From positions 62,001 to 126,000 of the forward strand of contig NZ_JACVOT010000001.1 of NCBI RefSeq assembly GCF_018882285.1: DNA of 64,000 bases. Reading direction: 5' to 3'. How positions within the stretch are numbered: position 1 is the stretch's first letter; each line of letters begins with the position of its first letter. A program made the translations under genes and the position numbers. The DNA is from Polynucleobacter sp. AM-26B4. Lineage in GTDB: Bacteria; Pseudomonadota; Gammaproteobacteria; Burkholderiales; Burkholderiaceae. Shown here in pieces: positions 18,300 to 27,298 of the stretch. The notes below the pieces were generated by a model. It saw only the letters and a list, made by a program, of their open reading frames with translations. It was not told the DNA's origin and ran no database searches.

Positions 18300-19181
18300 T
18301 TACTTGCCTGATGAGGCTTTATTGACCATTAAAACAGCCCCCATGGTCAAAGCTATCCCAAGGCCAATTGCCCAAGTGATTGGCTCATTGAATAAGAACC
18401 AGGCCATCAATGCTGTGGTGGGAGGGGTCAAATACATCAAACTGGTGACCTTGGTCGCTGCTCCATGTCGAATCATCACAAATAACAGAGAACTGGCGCC
18501 TATCGATAACGCAAATATGGCCCACAATAAAGAAAATATCAATTCTGGAACCCAAGCAATTTCCCTGGTTTCAAACATCATCATGAGTGGCACACAAACG
18601 ACTGCTGAAGCAGCAAATTGAATCACCGAGCCGGTGCGCAAATCAAACTGAGGGCAATACTTCTTTTGATAGAGAGTACCTGCTGTGATTGATATCAAAG
18701 CAATGATAATGAATATGAAACTTAAATCACTGAAGCCAATCATGACAATCTTGGCCCAAACAACCAAACCAACTCCCAATAATCCGATCACCAAGCCAAG
18801 CCACTGTACAGGTCGCACTCTTTCAGCCACCCAAGATGCCAATAAGGCGGTCAGAATTGGTTGAAGCCCCACTATCAAGGCTGTTAGTCCTGCAGACATT
18901 CCTTCACGAACAGCAGCCCATACGCCACCTAAATAACCGGCTTGCAGGAGTATGCCGGCAATCGCAATGTGGATGATTTGTGACTGTCTTGGCCAAGGGG
19001 CTTTCCAAAGCAGCACAATTGGGATCATACAAATCAGCACACCTAAAAAGCGCATGCTCAGAAATGTCATTGGCTCAGCATGAGGCATGCCATAACGAGC
19101 AATGATGAAACCCGTGCTCCAGATGATCACAAAAATTGGCGCAATCCATGGCGTTAAATATCGAATCCATGAATTGCTCAT
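18300..19181 (-). CDS. EamA/DMT-family inner-membrane transporter
   Basis: A 293-aa protein with about ten predicted membrane helices arranged as two EamA repeats (about residues 10-140 and 155-290). This is the drug/metabolite transporter superfamily, whose members export amino acids or metabolites; the substrate is not evident. The ATG at 19181 directly abuts the stop of the deacetylase-family gene (TAA-ATG, no spacing), so the two are almost certainly translated from one mRNA. The physiological link is unknown. Confidence 0.88.
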   Translation of the reverse strand: MSNSWIRYLTPWIAPIFVIIWSTGFIIARYGMPHAEPMTFLSMRFLGVLICMIPIVLLWKAPWPRQSQIIHIAIAGILLQAGYLGGVWAAVREGMSAGLTALIVGLQPILTALLASWVAERVRPVQWLGLVIGLLGVGLVVWAKIVMIGFSDLSFIFIIIALISITAGTLYQKKYCPQFDLRTGSVIQFAASAVVCVPLMMMFETREIAWVPELIFSLLWAIFALSIGASSLLFVMIRHGAATKVTSLMYLTPPTTALMAWFLFNEPITWAIGLGIALTMGAVLMVNKASSGK

Positions 19182-20087
19182 TTATTGTTTGACCTTTAAT
19201 TCTTTGAATAGTTGAAGAGCTAATTGTACGGTTTGAGCATGCACTTCAACCGTTGTTTCAATATTGATGCCATATCCTCCTGCCATCGCGATGGCGATTG
19301 GTAGATCATGAGTTTTAGCAAAGTCCAAAACCATTTGATCTCGCAGACATAGGCCTTGAAGACTTAATTTCAAACGCCCCAATCGATCCCCTTCATGAGG
19401 ATCAGCCCCAGCCAAATAAATCAGCATATCTGGTTTGAATTCAGACTCCATCTGATTCAATGCATGAGCCAGATGAAGCAAATATTCATCATCGGAACAT
19501 CCATCAGTTAAACCAACATCCAGATGACTAGATTCTTTTCTGAAGGGGAAATTCTTTTCCCCATGCAAAGACAATGTGTAACAAGTGGTGTCTTTTCCCA
19601 AAATAGCTGCGGTACCATTGCCCTGATGAACATCGAGATCAATGATGGCAACGTTCATCTTGTTCAGGCTCTGCAAATATTTTGAGGCAACAGCAGCATC
19701 ATTGAAGACACAAAAGCCACTACCTTTATCTGAATACGCATGATGTGTTCCACCAGCTAAATTGACTGATACCCCATCTTCGATGGCACTCATGCATGCT
19801 TGAATGGTGGCTCCTGCAGACCTTTTGGACCTTTCAACCATGGGTTCACTCCATGGAAAACCAATTTCTCTGATTTCTGCAGGACTTAATTGGCCCAGAA
19901 TGACCCGGTCAATATAGCCTTTTTCATGGACTCTTAACAAATCTTCATAGCTTGCGGGTGCTGGCTCTTTTAGCTCTAAACCTTGGAATGAAGCCACCTG
20001 ATCCCTTAATAAACGATACTTTTGCATCGGGAAGCGGTGTCCAGCAGGGAGTGGGAGGACAAAATGGTCGGTATAAAAGGCTTTCAC
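19182..20087 (-). CDS. Histone-deacetylase-superfamily (acetoin utilisation/polyamine deacetylase type) protein
   Basis: A roughly 301-aa zinc-dependent arginase/deacetylase-fold protein. It shows the His pair [11 protein letters not shown], the zinc-binding [10 protein letters not shown], the second ligand in [10 protein letters not shown] and the late glycine motif MAGGYG. Bacterial members act on acetylpolyamines, acetyl-lysine or small amides; the substrate is unknown here. I set the start at GTG 20087 (VKAFYTDHF), because homologues begin with this segment. Longer in-frame GTGs at 20111 and 20180 exist, but 20180 would lie in the phasin leader. The EamA gene follows without a gap. Confidence 0.82.
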   Translation of the reverse strand: MKAFYTDHFVLPLPAGHRFPMQKYRLLRDQVASFQGLELKEPAPASYEDLLRVHEKGYIDRVILGQLSPAEIREIGFPWSEPMVERSKRSAGATIQACMSAIEDGVSVNLAGGTHHAYSDKGSGFCVFNDAAVASKYLQSLNKMNVAIIDLDVHQGNGTAAILGKDTTCYTLSLHGEKNFPFRKESSHLDVGLTDGCSDDEYLLHLAHALNQMESEFKPDMLIYLAGADPHEGDRLGRLKLSLQGLCLRDQMVLDFAKTHDLPIAIAMAGGYGINIETTVEVHAQTVQLALQLFKELKVKQ

Positions 20088-20120
20088 CCCCTGATTTTGC
20101 CTTTTTTTCACAATGTGGGC

Positions 20121-20148
20121 TTGACTTAGGGGAATTAAGACATATACT
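20121..20148 (+). promoter_or_regulatory. Predicted strong sigma-70 promoter of the phasin gene
   Basis: TTGACT (20121-20126) and TATACT (20143-20148) are separated by 16 bp, each matching consensus at five of six positions. Transcription from about 20155 gives a leader near 50 nt with a GGAG ribosome-binding site 6 nt before the ATG. This suits an abundant granule protein. Confidence 0.7.
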
Positions 20149-20203
20149 TCATTTTGTGCAGTGCAACATTTATTGTTCACCCTTTAATTTACTTGGAGAA
20201 ATC

Positions 20204-20740
20204 ATGACATTAACCCCAGAACAAATCGCAGCAGCAAACAAAGCTAACTTGGAAACATTGTTGAATTTAACGAACAAAGCCTTTGAAGGCGTTGAAAAAC
20301 TAGTTGAATTGAACATGGCAGTAGCAAAGACTGCAATGACTGAGAACGTACAAAACGCTAAGCAAGCACTTTCAGTGCGTGATGCACAGCAATTGATGGC
20401 TATGCAAGCTGGCATGGTTCAGCCTTTAGCGGAAAAGATCATGTCTTACAGCCGTCATCTTTACAACATTGCTAACGAAACTCAAACAACATTCACGTCT
20501 GTTGCAGAGTCACAGTTGAAGAAAAGCAGCGGCAACATGAACGGCATGGTTGAAGAGCTTTCAAAGAATGCTCCAGCTGGTTCAGAAGCTACGATTCAGG
20601 CGATCAAACAAGCCATGGCTGCAGCAAACAATGCTTATGAAACAACACAAAAATCTATCAAGCAAGCGGTGGATTTAGCTCAAAACAACTTCAATGCTGC
20701 AGCTAATACAGCTGTTAAAGCTGCTCGCGGCAAGAAGTAA
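20204..20740 (+). CDS. Phasin family protein (PHB granule-associated)
   Basis: A 178-aa, Ala/Gln/Lys-rich, all-helical protein of the phasin_2 type (N-terminal [20 protein letters not shown], typical of Burkholderiales PhaP). Phasins coat polyhydroxybutyrate granules and influence their size. I chose ATG 20204, with GGAG 6 nt upstream; the open frame extends upstream to 19952 only by chance. It converges with lpdA of the pyruvate dehydrogenase operon, fitting a link between acetyl-CoA supply and carbon storage. No PHB synthase lies in the window. Confidence 0.92.
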   Translation: MTLTPEQIAAANKANLETLLNLTNKAFEGVEKLVELNMAVAKTAMTENVQNAKQALSVRDAQQLMAMQAGMVQPLAEKIMSYSRHLYNIANETQTTFTSVAESQLKKSSGNMNGMVEELSKNAPAGSEATIQAIKQAMAAANNAYETTQKSIKQAVDLAQNNFNAAANTAVKAARGKK

Positions 20741-20844
20741 GCAAGATGCAAGCCATTTGAATCATCATAATGGCATGTAAAGAATTGAAGTAGTAACAGT
20801 TGTCTCCTCGGTACCCAGTTAGATCTAATCTACAAGTACCTTTT

Positions 20845-20872
20845 AACCCCCGCCTCGTGCGGGGGTTTTTTT
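20845..20872 (+). terminator. Rho-independent terminator after the phasin gene
   Basis: AACCCCCGC (20845-20853) pairs with GCGGGGGTT (20859-20867) around a CTCGT loop and is followed by a T run to 20872. It lies 105 bp after the phasin stop. Read from the other side it may also stop the lpdA transcript, but its T tract there is only two bases before an A run. Confidence 0.92.
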
Positions 20873-20909
20873 ATGCATGGAGGCTGTGAGACTTAACGCC
20901 GACAGCTAA

Positions 20910-22691
20910 CTATTTTTTCTTGGTTGGTGGCAAATCAGTGCAAGTGCCATGCGCCACTTCAGCAGCCATACCAACAGATTCACCAAGCGTTGGATGTGGA
21001 TGAATTGTTTTACCAATATCAACCGCATCAGCACCCATCTCGATAGCCAAGCAAACCTCACCAATCAAATCACCAGCATGGGTACCAACAATGCCGCCAC
21101 CAATGATGCGATGAGTTTCTTTATCAAATAATAACTTTGTAAAACCTTCATCACGACCATTGGCAATGGCTCGACCACTGGCTGCCCATGGGAACAAACC
21201 TTTTTCATAAGCAATGCCTTGAGCTTTACATTGTTCTTCAGTGAGTCCAGCCCATGCCACCTCTGGATCGGTGTAAGCCACAGATGGAATTTGCTTGGCA
21301 TCAAAGAAAGCCTTATGCCCTGCCGCAACTTCTGCAGCAACGTGAGCTTCATGAACCGCTTTATGAGCCAACATAGGTTGACCAACCAAGTCGCCAATTG
21401 CAAAAATATGATTCACATTCGTGCGCAATTGCTTATCAACTGGAATAAAGCCACGCTCATCAACCGCCACGCCAGCTTTATCAGCATCTAACTTCTTACC
21501 ATTTGGAGTTCGGCCAACCGCTACCAATACCAAGTCGTATACCTGAGGAGTAGCTGGCGCCTTTTCACCTTCGAAGGTCACATGGATACCGTCTGGTTTT
21601 GCTTCCGCTTTACTGGCGCGTGTTTTCAACATGATGTTGTCAAAACGTGGGGCGTTGACTTTCTCCCATACCTTTTCCAAATCACGATCTGCACCAGCCA
21701 TCAAACCATCTAACATTTCAGCAATGTCAATTTTGCTGCCCAAGGTGCTGTAGACAGTCGCCATCTCTAAACCGATGATGCCGCCACCAATCACCAACAT
21801 TCTCTTAGGCACCTTTTCAAGCTTTAATGCGCCAGTACTATCAACGATTCTTGGATCCTTGGGCAAGAAAGGCAACATCACCGCTTGACTGCCGGCAGCA
21901 ATGATCGCCTTTTGAAAACGAATCACTTCTTTTTGACCATTGGTTTTCTTCGAATCACCTTCAGTGACTTCTACCTCAACGTGATATGCATCTAAGAATC
22001 GACCAATACCACGCACTGTTTTAACCTTACGAGCTTTGGCCATACCAGCAAGACCGCCCGTTAACTTACCAATCACGGTTTCTTTATGAGCCCGTAATTT
22101 ATCAATTTCAATCTTCGGTGCACCGTATGAAATACCATGTGCTGCCATGGCTTTAACTTCATCCATGATGGCAGCTGTGTGCAACAAAGCTTTTGATGGA
22201 ATACAACCCACGTTCAAGCAAACACCACCCAGGGTTGCATAACGCTCAACGATGATCGTGTTCATCCCCAAGTCAGCGCTTCTGAAAGCGGCACTGTAAC
22301 CACCAGGACCAGCTCCCAAGACCAGCATGTCGCATTCATGGTCAACTTTTCCAGCGTATGAACCTGGTGCAGGAGCACTTAATTTCGGAGCTTCAGTTTT
22401 TGGAGCTGCCTCTTTGATTGGTGGTGCTGATGCTGCTGGTTTAGCAGCATCGGTAGCCACATCGAGGGTAGCAATGACCATGCCTTGATTGATCTTGTCA
22501 CCAACCTTGACGCTGATAGAAACAATTTTGCCAGCTTGCTCACTCGGCACTTCCATGGTGGCCTTATCAGACTCCAACACCAATAGTGCTTGCTCTTTTT
22601 CAACCTGATCACCTGGTTTGACCAAAACTTCAATCACAGGCACATCATGAAAATCACCAATATCAGGAACTTTGATTTCTACTGTAGGCAT
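20910..22691 (-). CDS. lpdA: Dihydrolipoyl dehydrogenase (E3) with N-terminal lipoyl domain
   Basis: E3 of the pyruvate dehydrogenase complex re-oxidises dihydrolipoamide, using FAD and NAD+. At 593 aa it is about 120 residues longer than ordinary E3 because of an N-terminal lipoyl domain (residues 1-75, lipoyl-lysine motif ESDKATMEVP) and an Ala/Pro linker. The catalytic part has the FAD loop LGAGPGGYSAAF, the redox disulfide GGVCLNVGCIPSK, the NAD loop IGGGIIGLE and the C-terminal HPHPTLGES with the catalytic His-Glu. It is the last gene of the operon, 11 bp after aceF. Confidence 0.97.
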   Translation of the reverse strand: MPTVEIKVPDIGDFHDVPVIEVLVKPGDQVEKEQALLVLESDKATMEVPSEQAGKIVSISVKVGDKINQGMVIATLDVATDAAKPAASAPPIKEAAPKTEAPKLSAPAPGSYAGKVDHECDMLVLGAGPGGYSAAFRSADLGMNTIIVERYATLGGVCLNVGCIPSKALLHTAAIMDEVKAMAAHGISYGAPKIEIDKLRAHKETVIGKLTGGLAGMAKARKVKTVRGIGRFLDAYHVEVEVTEGDSKKTNGQKEVIRFQKAIIAAGSQAVMLPFLPKDPRIVDSTGALKLEKVPKRMLVIGGGIIGLEMATVYSTLGSKIDIAEMLDGLMAGADRDLEKVWEKVNAPRFDNIMLKTRASKAEAKPDGIHVTFEGEKAPATPQVYDLVLVAVGRTPNGKKLDADKAGVAVDERGFIPVDKQLRTNVNHIFAIGDLVGQPMLAHKAVHEAHVAAEVAAGHKAFFDAKQIPSVAYTDPEVAWAGLTEEQCKAQGIAYEKGLFPWAASGRAIANGRDEGFTKLLFDKETHRIIGGGIVGTHAGDLIGEVCLAIEMGADAVDIGKTIHPHPTLGESVGMAAEVAHGTCTDLPPTKKK

Positions 22692-22702
22692 ATCAATATT
22701 CC

Positions 22703-24352
22703 TTAAAGAACAACACGACGGAAATCAGCTAATAATTCAGCCAAATACACGTTGAATCTTGTCGCTAAGGCACCATCAATCACGCGATGGTCTGCAGTGA
22801 GTGACAATGGACAAATTAATTTTGGTACAAACTGTTTACCATCCCAAACAGGCTTCATGCTAGCTTTGTTTACACCCAAAATAGCCACCTCTGGTGCGTT
22901 GATGATTGGTGCAAAGTAAGTTCCACCAATACCGCCCAAAGAAGAGATCGTGAATGAAGCGCCCTGCATTTGATCAGGCTTCAACTTGCCCTCACGCGCA
23001 AGCTTGGCCAACTCACCAGTTTCTTTAGCGATTTCAAAAATACCTTTTTTATCAGCATTCTTTACGACCGGCACCACCAAACCATTTGGTGTATCCGCGG
23101 CAAAGGCAATGTGGAAGTATTTCTTCATCACCAAGTTATCGCCATCCAATGAACTGTTAAATTCTGGATACTTCTTCAATGCATTAACAGCAGCTTTGAT
23201 CAAGAAGGCCAACATGGTGACTTTGATACCTTGCTTTTCATTGTCCTTATTTGTCATCACACGGAATGCTTCTAAGTCAGTGATGTCTGCATCCTCGTGA
23301 TATGTCACGGCTGGAATCATGACCCAGTTGCGAGACAAATTGGCAGCAGATAATTTCTGAATGCGAGATAAAGGCTTGGTTTCTGTTTCGCCAAATTTAC
23401 TGAAATCAATTTTTGGCCACGGCAATAAATTCAAGCCACCAGAGGCTGCTACTGGAGCACCCGCTGGAGATGCCGCTTGTCCAGTCATGATGTTTTTCAC
23501 ATAGGCCTGAACGTCTTCTTGAGAAATTCTGCCTTTTGCTGAAGTACCAATCACCTTGGTCACGTCAACGCCAAGTTCTCTGGCGTATTTACGAACAGAT
23601 GGACTTGCATGACTGATTGCACCGGTTGCTGGAACAGATTCAGTGCGAGGCGCTGATGCTTGAGGCGCACTCTGAACAGGTGCTGGATTGCTTGCTTGAG
23701 GAGCTGCTGCAGGAGCCGCACTTGGAGCTTTAGTTGGTGCTGCAACTGCTGAAGCACCTGCTGATGAAGATTCTAGAATCACCACCAAATCACCTTCCGA
23801 GATGCTATCGCCCACTTTTACTTTCACTTCCTTCACCACACCAGCGTGCGAAGAAGGAACATCCATGGTGGCTTTATCTGATTCTAAAGTTACCAAAGAT
23901 TGTTCTTTTTCTACAACGTCACCAGGCTTTACATGAACTTCAATCACTGGCACGCCTTTGTAATCGCCAATATCAGGAACATTAACGTTCACCAAACCAC
24001 CAGAAGCTGCGACTGGTGCTGGGGCGGCTGCAGGTGCCGCTGCTTTTTGTGGCGCAACTGGAGCAGTTGCTGCAGGCGCAGCTACTGGGGCAGCCTTAGT
24101 TGATGCGGAACCTGATTCTTCTAAAAGGATCACCACATGACCTTCAGAAATGTTGTCGCCAACTTTTACCTTTACTTCTTTGACCACACCAGAATGAGAA
24201 GAAGGCACATCCATGGTGGCCTTATCTGATTCCAAGGTCACCAAAGATTGCTCTTTTTCAATCACGTCACCAGGTTTCACATGAACTTCGATCACCGGCA
24301 CGCCGTCATAATCTCCAATATCAGGAACTTTGATTTCTATCACTTGGCTCAT
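22703..24352 (-). CDS. aceF: Dihydrolipoyllysine acetyltransferase (E2) of pyruvate dehydrogenase
   Basis: E2 forms the core of the pyruvate dehydrogenase complex and transfers acetyl from lipoate to CoA. The 549-aa protein has two lipoyl domains (about residues 1-80 and 118-197, both with ESDKATMDVPSSH), Ala/Pro/Gln-rich linkers, a peripheral-subunit-binding domain (about 248-286, ASPSVRKYARELGVD) and the catalytic domain (about 320-549) with the HRVIDG active-site motif. The lipoyl domains are near duplicates even at DNA level. It starts 10 bp after aceE. Confidence 0.98.
   Translation of the reverse strand: MSQVIEIKVPDIGDYDGVPVIEVHVKPGDVIEKEQSLVTLESDKATMDVPSSHSGVVKEVKVKVGDNISEGHVVILLEESGSASTKAAPVAAPAATAPVAPQKAAAPAAAPAPVAASGGLVNVNVPDIGDYKGVPVIEVHVKPGDVVEKEQSLVTLESDKATMDVPSSHAGVVKEVKVKVGDSISEGDLVVILESSSAGASAVAAPTKAPSAAPAAAPQASNPAPVQSAPQASAPRTESVPATGAISHASPSVRKYARELGVDVTKVIGTSAKGRISQEDVQAYVKNIMTGQAASPAGAPVAASGGLNLLPWPKIDFSKFGETETKPLSRIQKLSAANLSRNWVMIPAVTYHEDADITDLEAFRVMTNKDNEKQGIKVTMLAFLIKAAVNALKKYPEFNSSLDGDNLVMKKYFHIAFAADTPNGLVVPVVKNADKKGIFEIAKETGELAKLAREGKLKPDQMQGASFTISSLGGIGGTYFAPIINAPEVAILGVNKASMKPVWDGKQFVPKLICPLSLTADHRVIDGALATRFNVYLAELLADFRRVVL
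23793..24328. repeat. Direct duplication encoding the two lipoyl domains of AceF
   Basis: The 188-bp blocks 24141-24328 and 23793-23980 are the same length and similar at roughly four of five bases by eye. They include identical runs around the lipoyl-lysine codons. They encode lipoyl domains 1 and 2, and a less repetitive linker lies between them. Confidence 0.85.
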
Positions 24353-24362
24353 CTTAGTTTCC

Positions 24363-27059
24363 TCACACAGTCATTGGGTTTGGTTTTTTAGGATCAAGAC
24401 CGTACTTCTTGATGGCTTCTGCGACCTTCTTGTGATCAATTTGACCTTCATCAGCCAAAGTCTTGAGCGCAGCAACGGTTACCCAGCGACGATCCACTTC
24501 AAAGAAGTGACGAAGCTTCTCACGCGTATCAGAGCGACCATAACCATCTGTGCCCAATACGGTGTATCTCTTACCGATATTCTGAATAGCTGGTCTGATT
24601 TGCTCTGGGAATAAACGCACATAGTCTGTTGCAACAACGACTGGACCAGTGGTGTCTTTCAACATTTTCTCAACGTGCGAGAGAACAGGTTTGTCAGTTG
24701 GGTTCAACATGTTTTGACGTGATACAGCATTCCAGTCACGACCCAATTCTGTGAAGCTTGGGCAACCCCAAATATCAGAAGCGACGCCCCAATCATCACG
24801 CAACATGTTGGCAGCTTCAATCACTTCACGGAAGATGGTGCCGCTACCCAAGAGCTGAACTTTTAGTTTGGCTTTGGCATCTCCAACACTTGTTAAGCGA
24901 TACATACCCTTCAAGATGTCATTTTCAGCACCCTTAGGCATCGCTGGGTGAGCATAGTTCTCATTCATCAAAGTGATGTAGTAATAAACATCGTCTTGAT
25001 TGGTCATCATGCGACGCATACCATCTTGAATAATCACAGCCAATTCAAAAGCAAAGGTTGGGTCATAGCTGATACAGTTTGGAATCGCGCCGCTCCATAA
25101 ATGACTGTGGCCATCTTCGTGCTGCAAACCTTCACCGTTCAATGTGGTTCTACCAGCAGTACCGCCTAATAAGAAACCGCGACTGCGCATATCACCAGCA
25201 GCCCAAGCCAAATCGCCGATGCGCTGGAAGCCAAACATTGAATAGAAAATATAGAACGGCAACATTGGTACGCCGTGGGTTGAATAGGATGTGGCTGCAG
25301 CAATCCAATCACACATCGCACCAGCTTCATTGATACCTTCTTGCAAAATTTGACCGTGCTTGTCTTCTTTATAGAACATCAACTGATCATGATCTTGCGG
25401 TGTGTAAAGCTGACCCAATTGGTTCCAAATACCTAATTGACGGAACATGCCTTCCATACCGAAGGTTCTAGATTCATCAGGAACAATCGGCACCACACGC
25501 TTACCGATGGTCTTATCTTTCACAACCATGTTCAACATACGAACGAAAGCCATGGTGGTTGAAATCTCACGACCTTCAACAGTGGCTTCAAGCAATGGTG
25601 CGAATACTTCAAGCTTTGGCACTTCCAAGCTTTCTGCTTTGGCTCTGCGCTGAGGTAGATAACCACCCAACTCCATGCGACGTTCACGCATGTAATTCAA
25701 CTCAGGACTGCCCTCTTCAAATTTCACCAAAGGCAATTCTTCTAACTTGTCATCAGGAACTGGGATTTTGAATTGATCTCTGAAGGCTTTGATGTCCTCA
25801 ATGTTCATTTTTTTGGCTTGGTGAGCGATGTTCATGCCCTGACCTGAGCCACCCATGCCGTAACCTTTGATGGTCTTGGCCAAAATAACGGTGGGTTGAT
25901 TCTTATGATTCGCTGCTGCGTGGAATGCTGCATAAACTTTATGGGGATCGTGTCCACCACGATTCAGATTCCAAACATCTTCATCACTCCAGTCAGCAAC
26001 CAAAGCTTCTAATTCAGGTGTATTGAAAACAATCTTTCTAACGTAGGCACCACTCTTGGCTTTCATGGTCTGGTACTCACCGTCCACGATCTCACCAAGA
26101 CGTTTCATCAAAATACCCTTTTTATCTCGGGCAAACAAAGCATCCCAATGAGTACCCCAGATGAGCTTGATCACATTCCAACCAGCACCCCTGAATTCAG
26201 ATTCAAGCTCTTGGATGATTTTTCCGTTACCGCGAACTGGACCATCTAAACGTTGCAAATTACAGTTGATCACAAAACAGAGGTTGTCTAAGTTTTCTCT
26301 ACCGGCCATACCAATGGCACCCAATGACTCAGGTTCATCGGTTTCACCATCACCCAAGAAGGCCCAAACTTTTCTTCCCTCGGTTTGAGCCATGCCACGG
26401 TCTTGTAAATACTTCATGAAGCGGGCTTGGTAAATAGCCATGATTGGGCCCAAGCCCATAGATACTGTAGGGAACTGCCAAAAGTCCGGCATCAACCAAG
26501 GATGCGGATAGCTTGAAATACCTTTGCCATCAACTTCTTGACGGAAGTTATTTAAATTTTCTTCGGTTAAACGCCCCAACATATATGCTCGGGCATACAC
26601 ACCAGTGGCAACGTGACCCTGCACAAACACCAAATCACCACCATGGTTATCTGAAGGAGCGTGCCAGAAGTGATTGAAACCCACATCGTATAAGGTAGCC
26701 GCTGATTGGAATGATGAGATATGTCCACCAACGTTTGTATCTTTGTTGGCCTTTAACACCATCGCCATCGCATTCCATCGTGTGTAAGAGCGAATCTTGT
26801 GCTCAATCTCTTGATCACCAGGAAGCTTGGCTTGCTGTTCTACAGGAATCGTATTGATGTAAGGCGTCTCAGCATGAAACGGCTGAACAACACCACTCAC
26901 ACGAGCATGAGATATCTGCTCATCAATCAAGAATGCAGCGCGATCGACACCCTCTTGTTGAATGACACCATTCAGGGCATCAATCCATTCTTTGGTTTCA
27001 ATTGGATCAATATCCTGAGAGCCATTAGCCCCCTTTTGTTGATTTGGTAGATCAGCCAT
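24363..27059 (-). CDS. aceE: Pyruvate dehydrogenase E1 component (homodimeric type)
   Basis: E1 decarboxylates pyruvate with thiamine diphosphate and acetylates the lipoyl groups of AceF. The 898-aa length fits the single-chain homodimeric E1. The thiamine diphosphate motif GDGETDEPE opens near residue 231 and closes with the CNLQRLDGPVRGN segment. Conserved HGVPMLPFYIFYSMFGFQR and DGYGRSDTR are present. CAGGAGAC lies just before ATG 27059. It is the first gene of aceE-aceF-lpdA, divergent from a histidine kinase gene across 239 bp. Confidence 0.98.
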   Translation of the reverse strand: MADLPNQQKGANGSQDIDPIETKEWIDALNGVIQQEGVDRAAFLIDEQISHARVSGVVQPFHAETPYINTIPVEQQAKLPGDQEIEHKIRSYTRWNAMAMVLKANKDTNVGGHISSFQSAATLYDVGFNHFWHAPSDNHGGDLVFVQGHVATGVYARAYMLGRLTEENLNNFRQEVDGKGISSYPHPWLMPDFWQFPTVSMGLGPIMAIYQARFMKYLQDRGMAQTEGRKVWAFLGDGETDEPESLGAIGMAGRENLDNLCFVINCNLQRLDGPVRGNGKIIQELESEFRGAGWNVIKLIWGTHWDALFARDKKGILMKRLGEIVDGEYQTMKAKSGAYVRKIVFNTPELEALVADWSDEDVWNLNRGGHDPHKVYAAFHAAANHKNQPTVILAKTIKGYGMGGSGQGMNIAHQAKKMNIEDIKAFRDQFKIPVPDDKLEELPLVKFEEGSPELNYMRERRMELGGYLPQRRAKAESLEVPKLEVFAPLLEATVEGREISTTMAFVRMLNMVVKDKTIGKRVVPIVPDESRTFGMEGMFRQLGIWNQLGQLYTPQDHDQLMFYKEDKHGQILQEGINEAGAMCDWIAAATSYSTHGVPMLPFYIFYSMFGFQRIGDLAWAAGDMRSRGFLLGGTAGRTTLNGEGLQHEDGHSHLWSGAIPNCISYDPTFAFELAVIIQDGMRRMMTNQDDVYYYITLMNENYAHPAMPKGAENDILKGMYRLTSVGDAKAKLKVQLLGSGTIFREVIEAANMLRDDWGVASDIWGCPSFTELGRDWNAVSRQNMLNPTDKPVLSHVEKMLKDTTGPVVVATDYVRLFPEQIRPAIQNIGKRYTVLGTDGYGRSDTREKLRHFFEVDRRWVTVAALKTLADEGQIDHKKVAEAIKKYGLDPKKPNPMTV

Positions 27060-27298
27060 GCTTGTCTCCTGGTAACTTTGCTCTATTAATAGGGCTGAGC
27101 CCTTTTTGTCTTGCTCAAATTCTAAAAACGCCAGTGTGCCGGAGCAAGCAATATTTCATATAACGAAGTTATTTATCACTATATGGAATTATGTTGCGTG
27201 GCAATAAGCCCTAAAAAGTGAAAAAAAACAGAGATTCAGTATCGTCCCGAATTACACTCTAAGATTGCATGGTTTTCCCTAAGTAAATAAGTATTCAT
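27060..27298. promoter_or_regulatory. Divergent control region between aceE and the sensor kinase gene
   Basis: This 239-bp AT-rich gap must hold the start signals of the pyruvate dehydrogenase operon and of the two-component system. On the aceE strand a TATAGT lies near 27186-27181 with only a weak -35 about 18 bp upstream. A perfect 13-bp palindrome, AGGGCTGAGCCCT, occupies 27091-27103 in the aceE leader. No confident promoter could be assigned for the kinase. Confidence 0.4.

Noticed and set aside
18289..18621. 110-codon open frame on the forward strand
   Set aside because: It lies entirely antisense to the well-supported EamA transporter gene and has no recognisable domain or ribosome-binding site.
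20088..20180. Longer N terminus of the deacetylase-family protein from GTG 20180
   Set aside because: The extra 31 residues lie over the phasin promoter and leader, do not resemble the family and begin with a low-quality start. The internal GTG 20087 matches the family N terminus.
19952..20203. 84-codon upstream extension of the phasin frame
   Set aside because: It overlaps the deacetylase gene on the other strand and precedes a strong promoter and ribosome-binding site for ATG 20204.
23500..24150. Low-complexity Ala/Pro/Gln repeats as a possible mobile or CRISPR-like repeat
   Set aside because: They encode the flexible linkers and duplicated lipoyl domains of AceF in frame; there is no regular repeat-spacer pattern.
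27159..27172. Sequence resembling one loxP arm (TATAACGAAGTTAT)
   Set aside because: It has an inserted base relative to the loxP arm, no second arm and no spacer, and it lies in an AT-rich promoter gap. It is a chance resemblance.
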